Below, one piece after another: positions 45,832-56,000 of a DNA stretch of 64,000 nt (the first letter of the stretch is position 1; every line of letters begins with the position of its first letter). The position numbers and the translations under genes are program-made. Below the pieces are notes generated by a model. It did not search any database and was not told where the DNA came from. It saw nothing but the letters and a program-made list of their open reading frames with translations. The DNA is from Dehalococcoidia bacterium (lineage in GTDB: Bacteria; Chloroflexota; Dehalococcoidia; E44-bin15). The stretch lies in contig JBAZMV010000007.1 in assembly GCA_041649635.1 (NCBI GenBank), positions 12,693 to 76,692 on the forward strand, read 5' to 3'.

Positions 45832-47319
45832 ATGGCCGGAACTAAATTTGACGCTATCGTCGTCGGAGCCGGGCCGGGAGGGTCCGCCTGTGCCGCATTG
45901 CTGCAAAAACGAGGGCTTAAGACGTTGCTTGTGGAAAAGAACGACCGAGTAGGCGGAAAGGCTCTGAACTATAGCAAAGACGGCTTTACCTATGAGCTAT
46001 GGCCGGTAATGGGACTGCCGCGCTACAACACCACGTTTGAAAAAGTACTCAACGAGGTCGGCGCTCAGGCTCCGATGTCCGATGTCTTTCCAACAACGGG
46101 AAGCCTAGCCGCCATAATGTCCGGGAAAGCGACACCTAAAGACGGCGGGTTCCTTTATAAACCTGAGGGATCAGATAAATATATAAGTTATATTCTCGTC
46201 CCTCCGATGCAGATACCGGAAATGCTCATGAACGATCCCGAAGGACTTGCCAATGTCAACAGGATGTTCGAGGAAATGTCGACAATGACGCCCGAACAAC
46301 TCAGCGCGCTTGACGATGTAACCTTTCATGATTTTGTAATGCAATACAGCATCCCCCAGGGCGCATATAGTTACCTCGCCGTGCTGTGCAACATCCTTTT
46401 TGTAGTGCAAATAGACCTGTGCTCCGCCTCCGAAATGATCAAGACACTGCGCCAGTTTACCACCGGCCTCGGATCCGCTTACTTCATGGGCGGATATGCA
46501 AAATTAAGCGAGGCGCTGGTAGGAGCTTTTAAGCAACTCGGCGGCGAAGTAAATCTCAACACAAGGGTAGAGAAAATCACGGTCGAGAACGGCCAGGTAA
46601 CCGGCATTGTCACAGACAAAGGTACTTTTTCAGCACCGATAGTCGTTAGCAACGCGGGAATACAGCCGACCGTGCTTAAGCTTGTCGGCGAAGAGTATTT
46701 CGATAAGGGATATTCCAATCGCATCAGAAGCCTGGTTCCGTCATTGGCGCTTATAGGCCATCGATACTTCCTTGATAAAGTCGTATTCGAGGACTGCGCT
46801 TATATTATCTACTCGGACAACAACTGGTGGAATATGGAGCGCTACATGAAGGCCAAGGAAGGCAACATCCCGGAGGATATGATGATGATATTCTTCAATC
46901 CACAGGGATTCGATCCCGCCGTAGCGCCTGAGGGCAAACAGTTGCTTCTTACAGGAACACTGGCTCCTGCCGATCCCAAGTTAAAGAACCAAAAAGCCTG
47001 GCTGGATGCCTTTGAAGACAAGATTGAACAATTCCGCCCGGGCTTCCGAAAGCACATCATAAAGAGAGAGGACTATACCACAACCGACGTCAGCCGTGTC
47101 ACGCGGGACAGCGTCGTGCCAGGATGCGGCGGTGAGTGCATCGGACTGGCACAGATAGTAGGACAGTGCGGCAAGAATAAGCCTTCGCCGATCGCCCCGA
47201 TCCAGGGCCTTTTCTACGTCGGAGTCGACGCGGGCGGCGACGGCGTTGGCACACATCACGCGGTGACATCCGCGTACAACGTAGCGCCGCTGGTTATAAG
47301 GTATTCTCAGACACATTAG
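45832..47319 (+). CDS. Phytoene-desaturase-like NAD(P)/FAD oxidoreductase (copy 4)
   Basis: 495-residue flavoprotein of the phytoene desaturase/amine-oxidase-like superfamily, distinct from copies 1-3 and nearer to carotenoid-isomerase-type proteins. FAD motif VVGAGPGGSACAALLQKRG, then DRVGGKALNY, and C-terminal GLFYVGVDAGGDGVGTHHA. TAGGAGGAAG precedes ATG 45832. It is bounded by hairpins on both sides, so may be its own transcription unit. Confidence 0.85.
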   Translation: MAGTKFDAIVVGAGPGGSACAALLQKRGLKTLLVEKNDRVGGKALNYSKDGFTYELWPVMGLPRYNTTFEKVLNEVGAQAPMSDVFPTTGSLAAIMSGKATPKDGGFLYKPEGSDKYISYILVPPMQIPEMLMNDPEGLANVNRMFEEMSTMTPEQLSALDDVTFHDFVMQYSIPQGAYSYLAVLCNILFVVQIDLCSASEMIKTLRQFTTGLGSAYFMGGYAKLSEALVGAFKQLGGEVNLNTRVEKITVENGQVTGIVTDKGTFSAPIVVSNAGIQPTVLKLVGEEYFDKGYSNRIRSLVPSLALIGHRYFLDKVVFEDCAYIIYSDNNWWNMERYMKAKEGNIPEDMMMIFFNPQGFDPAVAPEGKQLLLTGTLAPADPKLKNQKAWLDAFEDKIEQFRPGFRKHIIKREDYTTTDVSRVTRDSVVPGCGGECIGLAQIVGQCGKNKPSPIAPIQGLFYVGVDAGGDGVGTHHAVTSAYNVAPLVIRYSQTH

Positions 47320-47344
47320 AATCCATAGCTTCGACGGTTCTCGT

Positions 47345-47383
47345 AGTAGGCTTCCTCGCACCGATAGGAAGCCTACTGTTTTT
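47345..47383 (+). terminator. Rho-independent terminator after copy 4
   Basis: AGTAGGCTTCC (47345-47355) pairs with GGAAGCCTACT (47367-47377), followed by GTTTTTG. Confidence 0.9.
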
Positions 47384-47406
47384 GTCCGTCGGAAAGCCCT
47401 AATACG

Positions 47407-47436
47407 TTAGACTTGCTAAACGGTTTATGATAGAAT
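47407..47436 (+). promoter_or_regulatory. Putative promoter of the 2-oxoacid:ferredoxin oxidoreductase operon
   Basis: TTAGAC (47407-47412), 18-base spacer, TAGAAT (47431-47436), 63 bases upstream of the ferredoxin subunit and downstream of a terminator. Confidence 0.5.
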
Positions 47437-47498
47437 GTTACTTTGTTACAAAACCCATAATTTACGAACGGATTGCGAATTAATAGAGGGGATTAGCT

Positions 47499-47744
47499 AT
47501 GATCAAAATAAAAGCTAAGTATGTAGACTATCCCAGCGTCCGCTGGAACGCGACGTGGTGCAAACGCTGCTTCATCTGCGTTGAAGCCTGTCCGCAGCAA
47601 GCACTTGAGATAACAGCGGAAGGGGTAGTTGAAATTGAAGGCCTTTGCATCAGATGCGGGCTTTGCGAAAGACAGTGCCCCGACCTTGCTATAGAAGTGA
47701 TCGGTCAACCATTGCAGGAGCAAAAGAATGAAAAAACTGCTTAA
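47499..47744 (+). CDS. 2-oxoacid:ferredoxin oxidoreductase, delta (ferredoxin) subunit
   Basis: 81-residue 2[4Fe-4S] protein that passes electrons from the catalytic subunits. Cluster motifs are CKRCFICVEACP and CIRCGLCERQCP. GAGGGG precedes ATG 47499. The end overlaps the start of the alpha subunit by 17 bases, typical of tightly coupled subunits. Order delta-alpha-beta-gamma is complete in this operon. Confidence 0.9.
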   Translation: MIKIKAKYVDYPSVRWNATWCKRCFICVEACPQQALEITAEGVVEIEGLCIRCGLCERQCPDLAIEVIGQPLQEQKNEKTA

Positions 47745-48774
47745 TGGAAATGAAGCTACGTTCCTCGGTGCTGTTAAAGCCGGCGCGACTTTCTTTGCCG
47801 GCTATCCTATAACACCATCAACTGAAATTCTAATACAGGCTGCCGAGCTCAATGCCAAGAACCCTAACTTTAAATTCATCCAGAGTGAGGACGAACTCGC
47901 GGCGGCCAACGCAGTGATTGGAGCCTCGCTGGCCGGAGCCAAGGCGTTCACCGCAACCTCCGGTCCCGGCTTCAGCCTGATGCAGGAAACAATAGGCTAC
48001 GGCCATCAGCTTGAAGTACCCTCTGTATATATAAATGTGCAGCGTGTCGGGCCGGCAACCGGAATGCCGACGAGACCATCCCAACACGATATACTGCAAA
48101 CGAAATACGGCAGTAGCGGCGACTACTATCCACTGGTCTTCTATCCCAATTCAGTAGAGGAATGCTACCGATACGCCATCGCCGCCTTCAACGCCGCCGA
48201 GGAGTCCCTCTCTCCCGTCATATTCCTGGGAGACGCTTTCCTCAGCCACCTGTATGAACTGGTCGACCTGGATACGATCGAAGTAGAAGTGGTGCCGCGC
48301 AGTATACCACCGCTGGGCAAAGGAAAGAGAACTTTCACCGGGCTGACCCATGACGAGAACCTGAGCCCGCGCACGGCGGATGAAATGGCCTTCAGACGTT
48401 GGCATGATAAAGTGAAGGCCAGACATGAGAACGTTGCTAAGAACTATGCGCATTTCGAATTCGCCGGTAATAAAAAGAGCGACACCCTGCTCATCGCTTA
48501 CGGCATCACATCGCGGGTCATAGCTCCGCTGAAATCATCCTTCTCCATATTCCGTCCGATTCGAATCTTCCCGCTGCTGAGCGATGAATTGCGAAAATAT
48601 GCGAAAGACTACAAAAACATAGCGGTTATTGAAGCAAACGACGGCCAGTATGCCGGACTCGTCGAGTGCGAGCTTAAAAGGAATGTCATAAGCATACCGC
48701 TGCTCGGCGGGAAGATTTCCCTTGATGAGGCGATACAGGGCTTGAAGGACAAGCTGAACCGGGAGGTTAACTAA
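47728..48774 (+). CDS. 2-oxoacid:ferredoxin oxidoreductase, alpha subunit
   Basis: 348-residue alpha subunit (KorA/VorA type) of the enzyme that decarboxylates a 2-oxoacid to acyl-CoA, reducing ferredoxin, or runs reductively. NGNEATFLGAVKAGA, FAGYPITPSTEI and TATSGPGFSLMQE are the standard domain I blocks. Whether pyruvate, 2-oxoglutarate, a branched 2-oxoacid or an aryl 2-oxoacid is used cannot be told from sequence by eye. GCAGGAG precedes ATG 47728; the stop overlaps the beta-subunit start by one base. Confidence 0.9.
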   Translation: MKKLLNGNEATFLGAVKAGATFFAGYPITPSTEILIQAAELNAKNPNFKFIQSEDELAAANAVIGASLAGAKAFTATSGPGFSLMQETIGYGHQLEVPSVYINVQRVGPATGMPTRPSQHDILQTKYGSSGDYYPLVFYPNSVEECYRYAIAAFNAAEESLSPVIFLGDAFLSHLYELVDLDTIEVEVVPRSIPPLGKGKRTFTGLTHDENLSPRTADEMAFRRWHDKVKARHENVAKNYAHFEFAGNKKSDTLLIAYGITSRVIAPLKSSFSIFRPIRIFPLLSDELRKYAKDYKNIAVIEANDGQYAGLVECELKRNVISIPLLGGKISLDEAIQGLKDKLNREVN

Positions 48775-49508
48775 TGTACAAAGACTTGATCAGATTGGAC
48801 CGCTTCCCTACCAAATGGTGTCCCGGTTGCGGTATCGGACAGATCCTAATTCAGTTGACCAAGGCAATGGACCAGCTAGGTCTCGACAATACAAACTCGA
48901 CAATTATAACCGGGATAGGCTGCACCGGCAGGCTTTCGGGTTATGTCAATATCGATACCGTCTATACCCTGCACGGACGCACACTGCCCATGGCGGAAGC
49001 GATTAAGACAGTCAACCCGAACCTGAAAGTAATCGTTGTTTCCGGTGACGGCGATCTTTCTAGTATAGGTGGTAATCACTTGATTCACGCCGCCAGACGC
49101 AACGTAGACATAACAGTGATATGTAACAACAACCAGATATACGGCCTGACCGGCGGCCAGGCGGGACCGACCACGCCTCTGGGAACTAGAACCGTAAGCA
49201 CACCGGCAGGCGCGTTTAAAAACCCCATCAATCTTCAAAACTTGATCAAGAGCGCGGCCAAGTACTTCTATGCCAGAACCACCGCATATCACCAAATACA
49301 CATGCAGAAATGCATCAGGGAGGCTATCGAGTGGCCCGGCTTCGCATTTGTGGAGATTAATTCGCAGTGTATCGAGAACAACGGCCGCAGAATAGGATTC
49401 AACTCCGCATGGGAAATGTTACAACTATACAAGCGCACTTACAAAAAAGCTCCGCGCGGCAACGACCACCTGGAACCGGATGAGATCGGTATAATACGCC
49501 AGGGTTAG
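48774..49508 (+). CDS. 2-oxoacid:ferredoxin oxidoreductase, beta (TPP) subunit
   Basis: 244-residue thiamine-diphosphate-binding subunit. The TPP/Mg motif is VSGDGDLSSIGGNH followed by CNNNQIYGLTGGQ; the N-terminal KWCPGCGIGQIL carries Cys ligands. The start ATG 48774 shares its first base with the alpha stop (TAATG). Gamma follows 13 bases later. Confidence 0.92.
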   Translation: MYKDLIRLDRFPTKWCPGCGIGQILIQLTKAMDQLGLDNTNSTIITGIGCTGRLSGYVNIDTVYTLHGRTLPMAEAIKTVNPNLKVIVVSGDGDLSSIGGNHLIHAARRNVDITVICNNNQIYGLTGGQAGPTTPLGTRTVSTPAGAFKNPINLQNLIKSAAKYFYARTTAYHQIHMQKCIREAIEWPGFAFVEINSQCIENNGRRIGFNSAWEMLQLYKRTYKKAPRGNDHLEPDEIGIIRQG

Positions 49509-49521
49509 AGAAGGACTGGAT

Positions 49522-50118
49522 ATGAAAAAGATAATCGTTTCTGGAGAAGGCGGGCAGGGAGTAAGAGTTATCTCCATCACCCTGGCACAGCTGCTCAAAA
49601 ACCTCGGATACGAAGTGAGTCTGTTATACGATTACGACGCTGCGGTAAGAGGCGGCCTGAGCCTGGCGCACCTGGTTTACGGCAAAGAGAAGATCGATAA
49701 TCCTGTGATTGATGAGGCCGATATATTGCTGAAGCTATCCGACAAGGCCGAGGAACTTCGCGCAAAGACAACGGTGTATCAAACCGGCATCAGCGATGTG
49801 AAGGGAAAAGCCCTCAAGTTTGAGGACATTCCTCCAACAAACGAGGAAATACCCTTCAGCGAACTGGGCACCGAGATTTTTGGCAAGGAATTATTCGGAT
49901 ACATGATAGCGCTGGGACGCCTGATGGTTCTGGCAGATATAAAGGTATCCGAGAGCGAGATAATAGCGGTACTGCCCAAGAAATACAAAGAGGAGAATCT
50001 TAGCGCCATAAACTTCGGACAGCGGCTGCATGAAGAGGAGCAGAAGCGCCTTGGCGAAGAGAAGAGCGGCAGACGCATCACATTAAGCGATAAGGGCAAA
50101 AAAAAGAAAGCTTCGTAA
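49522..50118 (+). CDS. 2-oxoacid:ferredoxin oxidoreductase, gamma subunit
   Basis: 198-residue gamma subunit: IIVSGEGGQGVRVISITLAQLL is the family N-terminus (seen as SGEGGQGVRV), with DYDAAVRGGLSLAHLVYG later. AGAAGGA precedes ATG 49522. The C-terminus is extended and very basic (GRRITLSDKGKKKKAS). It completes the four-subunit enzyme; ccdA follows 19 bases later. Confidence 0.9.
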   Translation: MKKIIVSGEGGQGVRVISITLAQLLKNLGYEVSLLYDYDAAVRGGLSLAHLVYGKEKIDNPVIDEADILLKLSDKAEELRAKTTVYQTGISDVKGKALKFEDIPPTNEEIPFSELGTEIFGKELFGYMIALGRLMVLADIKVSESEIIAVLPKKYKEENLSAINFGQRLHEEEQKRLGEEKSGRRITLSDKGKKKKAS

Positions 50119-50137
50119 GCCCCGATAAATAGGCTCT

Positions 50138-50809
50138 ATGACTGAAGTATCCTATCCCATCGCCTTTGGTGCGGGAATCGCGGCATTTTTCTCGCCATGC
50201 ATTTTGCCTTTAGTGCCGATATACATCGCAAACATAGGCGGAGTGGTCTCTCTATCAGCGGAGACCAAAAGACGAGCCGTCTTCATCCATACGGTCGCCT
50301 TCGTCATCGGTTTCTCCATAATCTACATCCTCATGGGAGCCTCTGTGGGGCTCTTCGGCATGTTCATCCCTAACGATATCCTGAGGATAGCGGGCGGCGT
50401 GCTATTGATATTGTTTGGAATTTACCTGCTTGCTGCGATGAAGATACCGAGGCTTAATTTCGAAAAATCACTGAGCCGTCCTTTCTGGGGCAAAGTAGGA
50501 TATATGCGCTCTGCACTGATGGGCGCTGTTTTCTCCGTCGGCATTGGTACCTGCGCATACGGCACGCTCGGTCTGATTCTGACCATGGCGGCAGTCGCGC
50601 AGACAGCGGCAAAGGGAGCGTTGCTCCTCACCGTATACTCGCTGGGGCTGGGGTTGCCCTTTATAATCGTAGGATTGGCTTTGGACAGAGCGAAGCCGGT
50701 GCTCAGGTGGTTCAGCCGGCACTCGGTATGGACTTCTATTGCAAGCAGTATACTACTGATTGTAATCGGCAGCCTGATGCTGGCCGATATCATTACATAT
50801 TCTATCTAA
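50138..50809 (+). CDS. ccdA: CcdA-type thiol:disulfide interchange membrane protein
   Basis: 223-residue protein with six predicted membrane helices that carries electrons from cytoplasmic thioredoxin to extracytoplasmic thiol proteins. The two redox Cys are in FFSPCILPLVP (helix 1) and GIGTCAYGTLG (helix 4). It is followed 17 bases later by a TlpA-like lipoprotein, its natural acceptor. Its position after the ferredoxin oxidoreductase operon is probably incidental. Confidence 0.9.
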   Translation: MTEVSYPIAFGAGIAAFFSPCILPLVPIYIANIGGVVSLSAETKRRAVFIHTVAFVIGFSIIYILMGASVGLFGMFIPNDILRIAGGVLLILFGIYLLAAMKIPRLNFEKSLSRPFWGKVGYMRSALMGAVFSVGIGTCAYGTLGLILTMAAVAQTAAKGALLLTVYSLGLGLPFIIVGLALDRAKPVLRWFSRHSVWTSIASSILLIVIGSLMLADIITYSI

Positions 50810-50826
50810 AAGACGAAAGAGTTGTC

Positions 50827-51339
50827 ATGACTATAAAGAGATGCCGAATAAAATCAATCCTCATAATACTTGCGACGATAATACTGCTGGCAGGAATCGC
50901 TGGATGCGTAGTGCCGATTGGATCTAAGGTCGGCGATAAAGCACCGGACTTCACTTTATCTACGCTCGACGGCGGACAGATCAGGCTCGCCGACCTCAAA
51001 GGCAAGACCGTCGTGCTTGTCTTCTGGACAACGGGATGCGGCGCCTGCATTTACCAGATGCCTTTTCTCGAGGAAGCACATGACGAATTGGGCAATGATG
51101 TCGAATTCGTCAACATCAACATCGGAGAGGACAGCTATCAGGTACAGGCAGTCATCGACTATTACGGTTTCAGCCTTCCCGTGGCGCTCGATAGCGATGA
51201 GATGGTATCGACAGACTACAATATCATCTATACGCCGACAAATATCATCATCGACAAGTATGGAGTCATTCACTACGTCAGGAAAGGCGCTTTTACCAGC
51301 GGAACGGAAATTCTAAGTATATTGAACGCTATGGAATAG
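50827..51339 (+). CDS. TlpA/ResA-like thioredoxin-fold lipoprotein
   Basis: 170-residue membrane-anchored thiol oxidoreductase. A signal sequence ends in a lipobox, LLAGIAGC (Cys at about residue 22). The TlpA core is APDFTLSTLDGG and VVLVFWTTGCGACIYQMPF, with the CxxC active site CGAC, and the cis-Pro loop YTPTNIIIDKYG. ATG 50827 gives a proper signal peptide; longer in-frame extensions overlap ccdA. It should be re-reduced by CcdA. Confidence 0.9.
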   Translation: MTIKRCRIKSILIILATIILLAGIAGCVVPIGSKVGDKAPDFTLSTLDGGQIRLADLKGKTVVLVFWTTGCGACIYQMPFLEEAHDELGNDVEFVNINIGEDSYQVQAVIDYYGFSLPVALDSDEMVSTDYNIIYTPTNIIIDKYGVIHYVRKGAFTSGTEILSILNAME

Positions 51340-51360
51340 CGAAATGGTTCGCCTTCAGCT

Positions 51361-51798
51361 TTAATAATCCAAGTGTACTTCGCAGACGCCGTAAGGGAGC
51401 GGCTCCTCCCCAACCATCCTCTGGTGCTCTTTCTTGATACACTTATCCATAACTACCTCAAGCCCCGCCTCACGAGCCTTCATTGCCGCTTCCTCGTTCA
51501 CAACCTCCTCCTGCATCCAGACAACCCTGGCCCCTATCTGTATCGCCTCGTCCACTACTCCCATAACTTGATCGGGACGACGGAAAATATCAACGATATC
51601 GATTTTTTCGTTTATCGATGTTAATGATGAATGACAGAGCTCTCCGAGAATCGCCGATTCTTTTGGATTCACAGGAATAACCCTATAACCCTTACTCTGA
51701 AGGTAAACGGCGACGCCATAGCTTGGCCTGTGCTTATCAGATGAAAGCCCGACTATTGCGACTGTATTAGAACTCCTTAAAATATCGTCCATTTTCAA
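51361..51798 (-). CDS. CoA-binding domain protein (YccU-like)
   Basis: 145-residue single Rossmann CoA-binding domain: NTVAIVGLSSDKHRPSYGVA, GYRVIPVNPKE, DIVDIFRRPDQV and RVVWMQEEVVNEEA are the family blocks. Function unknown; it is homologous to the CoA-binding domain of succinyl-CoA ligase alpha. The start is probably TTG 51798 (AGGAG 6 bases upstream), with ATG 51792 as alternative. Last gene of the leftward ThiF/MoaD operon. Confidence 0.85.
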   Translation of the reverse strand: MKMDDILRSSNTVAIVGLSSDKHRPSYGVAVYLQSKGYRVIPVNPKESAILGELCHSSLTSINEKIDIVDIFRRPDQVMGVVDEAIQIGARVVWMQEEVVNEEAAMKAREAGLEVVMDKCIKKEHQRMVGEEPLPYGVCEVHLDY

Positions 51799-51807
51799 AC
51801 CGAACTC

Positions 51808-52068
51808 CTAACCCCCGCCCGTGGCCAGCATCACTTTCACCTCGTCGCCGTCTGAAACCTTATCGCCGAGAGAAGCCTTTTTCTTGTTCACGCCGATATG
51901 CACGTAGGTAGCTACTCTGCCGCCCCTGTAGAGCCACCTCTCAAGCTCGGGATATCTGTTTTTTAAAGCATCGATGCACTCTTGCACCGTAGCTCCATCG
52001 ACCTCGACCACTTCATTGTCATCGGTATACTTATGAAGAAGCGAAGGGATGAGTATTTTAACGCTCAT
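51808..52068 (-). CDS. MoaD/ThiS-like sulfur-carrier protein
   Basis: 86-residue ubiquitin-fold protein ending LATGGG; the C-terminal Gly-Gly is the site of adenylation and thiocarboxylate formation. VQECIDALKNRYPELERWL and KVSDGDEVKVML are typical. Its ATG overlaps the stop of the ThiF/MoeB-like gene (ATGA), so carrier and activating enzyme are coupled. It could serve molybdopterin, or cysteine or methionine synthesis via protein thiocarboxylate. Confidence 0.88.
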   Translation of the reverse strand: MSVKILIPSLLHKYTDDNEVVEVDGATVQECIDALKNRYPELERWLYRGGRVATYVHIGVNKKKASLGDKVSDGDEVKVMLATGGG

Positions 52069-52826
52069 TTTCGACTCCTCTTGCGCTTCTGCTCGCCAGA
52101 GCCGCAAACAACGCACTTTGGATTCCTTGCTAAATCTTCACACGCAAACTCCATAGAATCGCCGTTGAAATACAGCATTCTGCCTTGAAGCGTCTCGCCA
52201 AAACCAGCGATGAGCTTGATAGCCTCCATCACCTGAAGCGAAGCCGCTAAAGCTGGAGTGACGCCGAAAACCGGAATAGTTTCCTCGGACTCTGGCAGGG
52301 TCGGGTAAATACAGGCGAGGCACGGTGTCTTGCCGGGAACGATGGTAGTTACTTGACCCACCAGCCCGTTGATGCCGCCATGAATCAATGGAACCCCGTT
52401 TCTGACACACGCGGCATTTATTATGAACCTTGTCTTGAAATTATCGAGCCCGTCTATAACCGCGTCAGCGCCTTCGATGATGCTATCGGCATTCCCCTCT
52501 GTAATATGCTTACACACGGACGTAATCTTGATCGATTTGTTGATCTTGCGAAGCTTAGCGGCGGCCGATGCCGTTTTCTTCTTCCCGATATCCTTCTCCC
52601 AGTGAAGCATCTGCCTGTTCAAATTTGAAAGCTCGACAGCATCGTCATCGACTATCGTGATATGACCGAAACCGGCGTATGCCAGATACATAGACGCAGC
52701 GCACCCCAGACCACCAACGCCAACAACAAACACATTCGAGGCTTTCAGTTTTTCCTGTCCTGTTTCCCCGAACTCAGGATAGACAATCTGTCGTCCGTAT
52801 CTCAGCAGTTCATCTTCAGAAAGCAC
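52065..52826 (-). CDS. ThiF/MoeB/HesA-type adenylyltransferase
   Basis: 253-residue E1-like enzyme that adenylates the C-terminus of a sulfur-carrier protein. The ATP-binding GVGGLGCAASMYLA, DDDAVELSNLNRQ and the adenylation Asp in AVIDGLDNFKTR are present, as is the zinc site, CLAC in the middle with CVVC near the C-terminus. The partner is the MoaD-like protein encoded immediately downstream. Divergent from the giant subtilase gene. Confidence 0.9.
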   Translation of the reverse strand: MLSEDELLRYGRQIVYPEFGETGQEKLKASNVFVVGVGGLGCAASMYLAYAGFGHITIVDDDAVELSNLNRQMLHWEKDIGKKKTASAAAKLRKINKSIKITSVCKHITEGNADSIIEGADAVIDGLDNFKTRFIINAACVRNGVPLIHGGINGLVGQVTTIVPGKTPCLACIYPTLPESEETIPVFGVTPALAASLQVMEAIKLIAGFGETLQGRMLYFNGDSMEFACEDLARNPKCVVCGSGEQKRKRSRK

Positions 52827-52978
52827 CGATCGACTCCTTGCAGATATATCCGCTGGATTGAGAATATTCTATCGTCTATTGCAATGTCAATAACGTTCTG
52901 TTATTAATATACATACTAATTACTACCATAAAATAAAATCTATCTGTTCACAGGACTCATTTCCAAAATTACATAATA

Positions 52979-53007
52979 TTGACGAAATTTAATAGTAATG
53001 ATATAAT
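52979..53007 (+). promoter_or_regulatory. Promoter of the giant secreted protease
   Basis: TTGACG (52979-52984), 17-base spacer, perfect TATAAT (53002-53007), 28 bases before the start codon. Confidence 0.75.
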
Positions 53008-53034
53008 GTAAAGTTATCCGACAGTGGCTAAATA

Positions 53035-56000
53035 ATGGCTAGAAGAAGTTGGACCACAAAACTGTCGCTGCTATTAATGATGGCAGTGATATTAAGCCTG
53101 ATCATACAGGTGTCAATACAGCATGTCTCGACACAAGCGGATTCTCCTGAAGTAACAGGCATCAACCTGCCCCCGGTTGTTTCCGCCAAGCATTCCAATC
53201 CTAAGATGGATTCCGCCCTTTCGCAATTGGTCGAGGCTGCCGGGCAAGGGAAAGCTGCGCACTTCGCACAACAACACGGGTTATATATTGAGTCCAACAA
53301 AGTTAGGGTCATCCTTGAAAGTAAACCAGATAAAATTCAAGACGCTATCCTAGCCGCGCAAGCTGTCGGCGGCAATCTTGAAACCAGTTACCGCAATCTA
53401 ATACAGGTCAGGGTCCCAATTACTGCTTTAAACGACATTGCTAAAAGCCCCTATATCGATTTTGTACAAAGTCCTCTTACGCCAACAATTACTGAAACAA
53501 CCATAGAAAGTATGGGGCTCATCAACGCTACAGCATGGAACGGCGCAGGGTACGACGGCACCGGTATCAGTATAGGTGTGCTTGATATGGGCTTTAAGAA
53601 CTACTCAACGCTCTTGGGCACAGACCTCCCGTCATCAATTGCGGATACCTGGTGGTCTCCTACCATCGGATATAACGAAAGCGAACATGGCACAGCCTGC
53701 GCCGAGGTGATACATGATATCGCACCCAATGCCTCCCTTTATTTTGCCACCTGTAATACTTCCGTTGAATGGGGCAACGCGATAGATTGGTTCATCTCAA
53801 AAGACGTGGACATTATCTCATGTTCACTCATATGGCTCAACGGAGGACCAGGAGACGGTACAGGCACCATATGCGACGCTGTGTCCGATGCCGCTGATAA
53901 CGGCATCCTCTGGGTTAACTCAGCAGGCAACTACGCTGAGGGCCATTGGATGGGAGAATGGAGCGATCCGGATAGCAGCCGTATGCATAACTTCAGTGTT
54001 AACGATGAAAGCAATGCTATTAATGTTGATTTAGACCTAAGCAGCACGATAAGACTTGGCCTGAGATGGAATGACTCATGGGATACATCTTCAAACGACT
54101 ATGATCTAATTCTTTATAATTCCAGCCTTTCCATAGTCGCATCTTCAGAAAGACCCCAAGATGGATCTTCCTGGCCACCAATAGAAGAAATCAGTTATAC
54201 TGCAACATACTCTGGCACCTATCACATAGGAATATATAACTACTCCGCCGACGGCACATCCGAATTGCACCTTTTCAGCTTCAATCAAGACTTACAGTAC
54301 CAGAACCCGGAATACAGCATACTTCAACCAGCGGATTCCCCCGACGCTATGACCGTTGGCGCTGTAAGATGGTCCACCCCTAATGCTATCGAATCTTGGA
54401 GTTCACAGGGACCTACGATGGACAATAGGATCAAGCCGGATATAGTCGCCCCGGATTGCATCAACACCGCCTCGTATGGCGCAGGCGGCTTCTGCGGCAC
54501 CTCCGCAGCAGCCCCTCACGTAGCAGGAGCTGCCGCTCTCGTCAAACAGATGTACCCGCTCTATACATACACTGACCTGCAGAGCCACCTTGAGTTCTCC
54601 GCCGTCGAGCTTGGAGATGCGGGAAAGGACAACGTCTTCGGCAGCGGCAGGCTATACCTGGACGAGACGCCGCCTAATCCTGATACCACGATAGATCCTA
54701 TACTGGATTGCGTGAAAGAATTGAGCGCCATCAGCGGCAGCGCGTCATGTGAATACGGAACAATCAGTAATGTAGATCTACAGATAAACCGGAGCGACGA
54801 CAGCTACTTCTGGAACGGCAGCGACTGGCAAGAAGGCGAAATATGGATTGATACTACCCCTGTAGATGGAACGTTCGATGAAGCATCTGAATTGTGGAGA
54901 ATAAACAGTGCCTCTTTGCCCGTATGGACTACCGGTAACATATACTATATTGCAGCCAGAGCTATCGACAATGAAAGCAATTATGATCTTACACCGGCAC
55001 TGGAATCATTCACAATCGGTGATATTGGCTGGGAAACAATGGAAATCGATATCGGTGACGACTTAATAGGAATATGGGGCAACTCCTCCTCTGACATATT
55101 CGTTATAGGGGGCAATAATGATAATACTAATGTCTTCGCACATTATGACGGAACAGAATGGGATGTTACCGGCAATACGTCAGGATATTCTCTCCGGGAC
55201 ATATGGGGCAGCTCAAGCTCAGATATCTTCGCTGTAGGCACGCTTGGCACCATACTGCATTACAACGGCAGTTCTTGGTCATCAATGGAAAGCAATACCT
55301 TAGACGATTTATGGAGTGTCTGGGGAGACTCATCAACAGATGTCTATGCCGTTGGCGCCAACGGGACTATCTTGAATTATGATGGATTCTCCTGGACAAA
55401 TATGACTAGCACCACAAATGACACACTGCAATGTATCTGGGGATCCAACTCATCGAATATTTATGCCGTCGGTTACACAAGTACATCTAAAGGCACGATT
55501 CTTCACTATAACGGCTCATGGAACCATATGAGTATCGGAGATGTCCCACCCCTAGCCGGTGTGTGGGGTTTTGATCCCTCAGACATCTTCGCTGCCGGTT
55601 ATGCCGGCACGCTTCTTCACTATAACGGTGCGTCGTGGAGCAGTATGAACAGCGGCACTGCCAACACACTGGGCCCACTCTGGTGCATAACAGGATCAAA
55701 TGTTTTTACAGGAGGAGTTGGCGGCACGATCATTTACTATAGGGACCTGAACTGGATACCGTCATACAGCGGCACAACAAACACGATAAATGCGATATGG
55801 GGCAACGTACGCGACGTGTATGCCGTTGGAGACAAGGGTACCATCCTTCATTACAACGCATACCCGGATAGAAGCGTATATCTGAGCGGGCCTCAATCAG
55901 TAACGGTGGGACAGAGTTTCAATATGACGGTCGGAATCAGTAGAATTCCTGACTTATATACAGGCCGATTCTCTATGGAGTATGACCCAGACATCATCAG

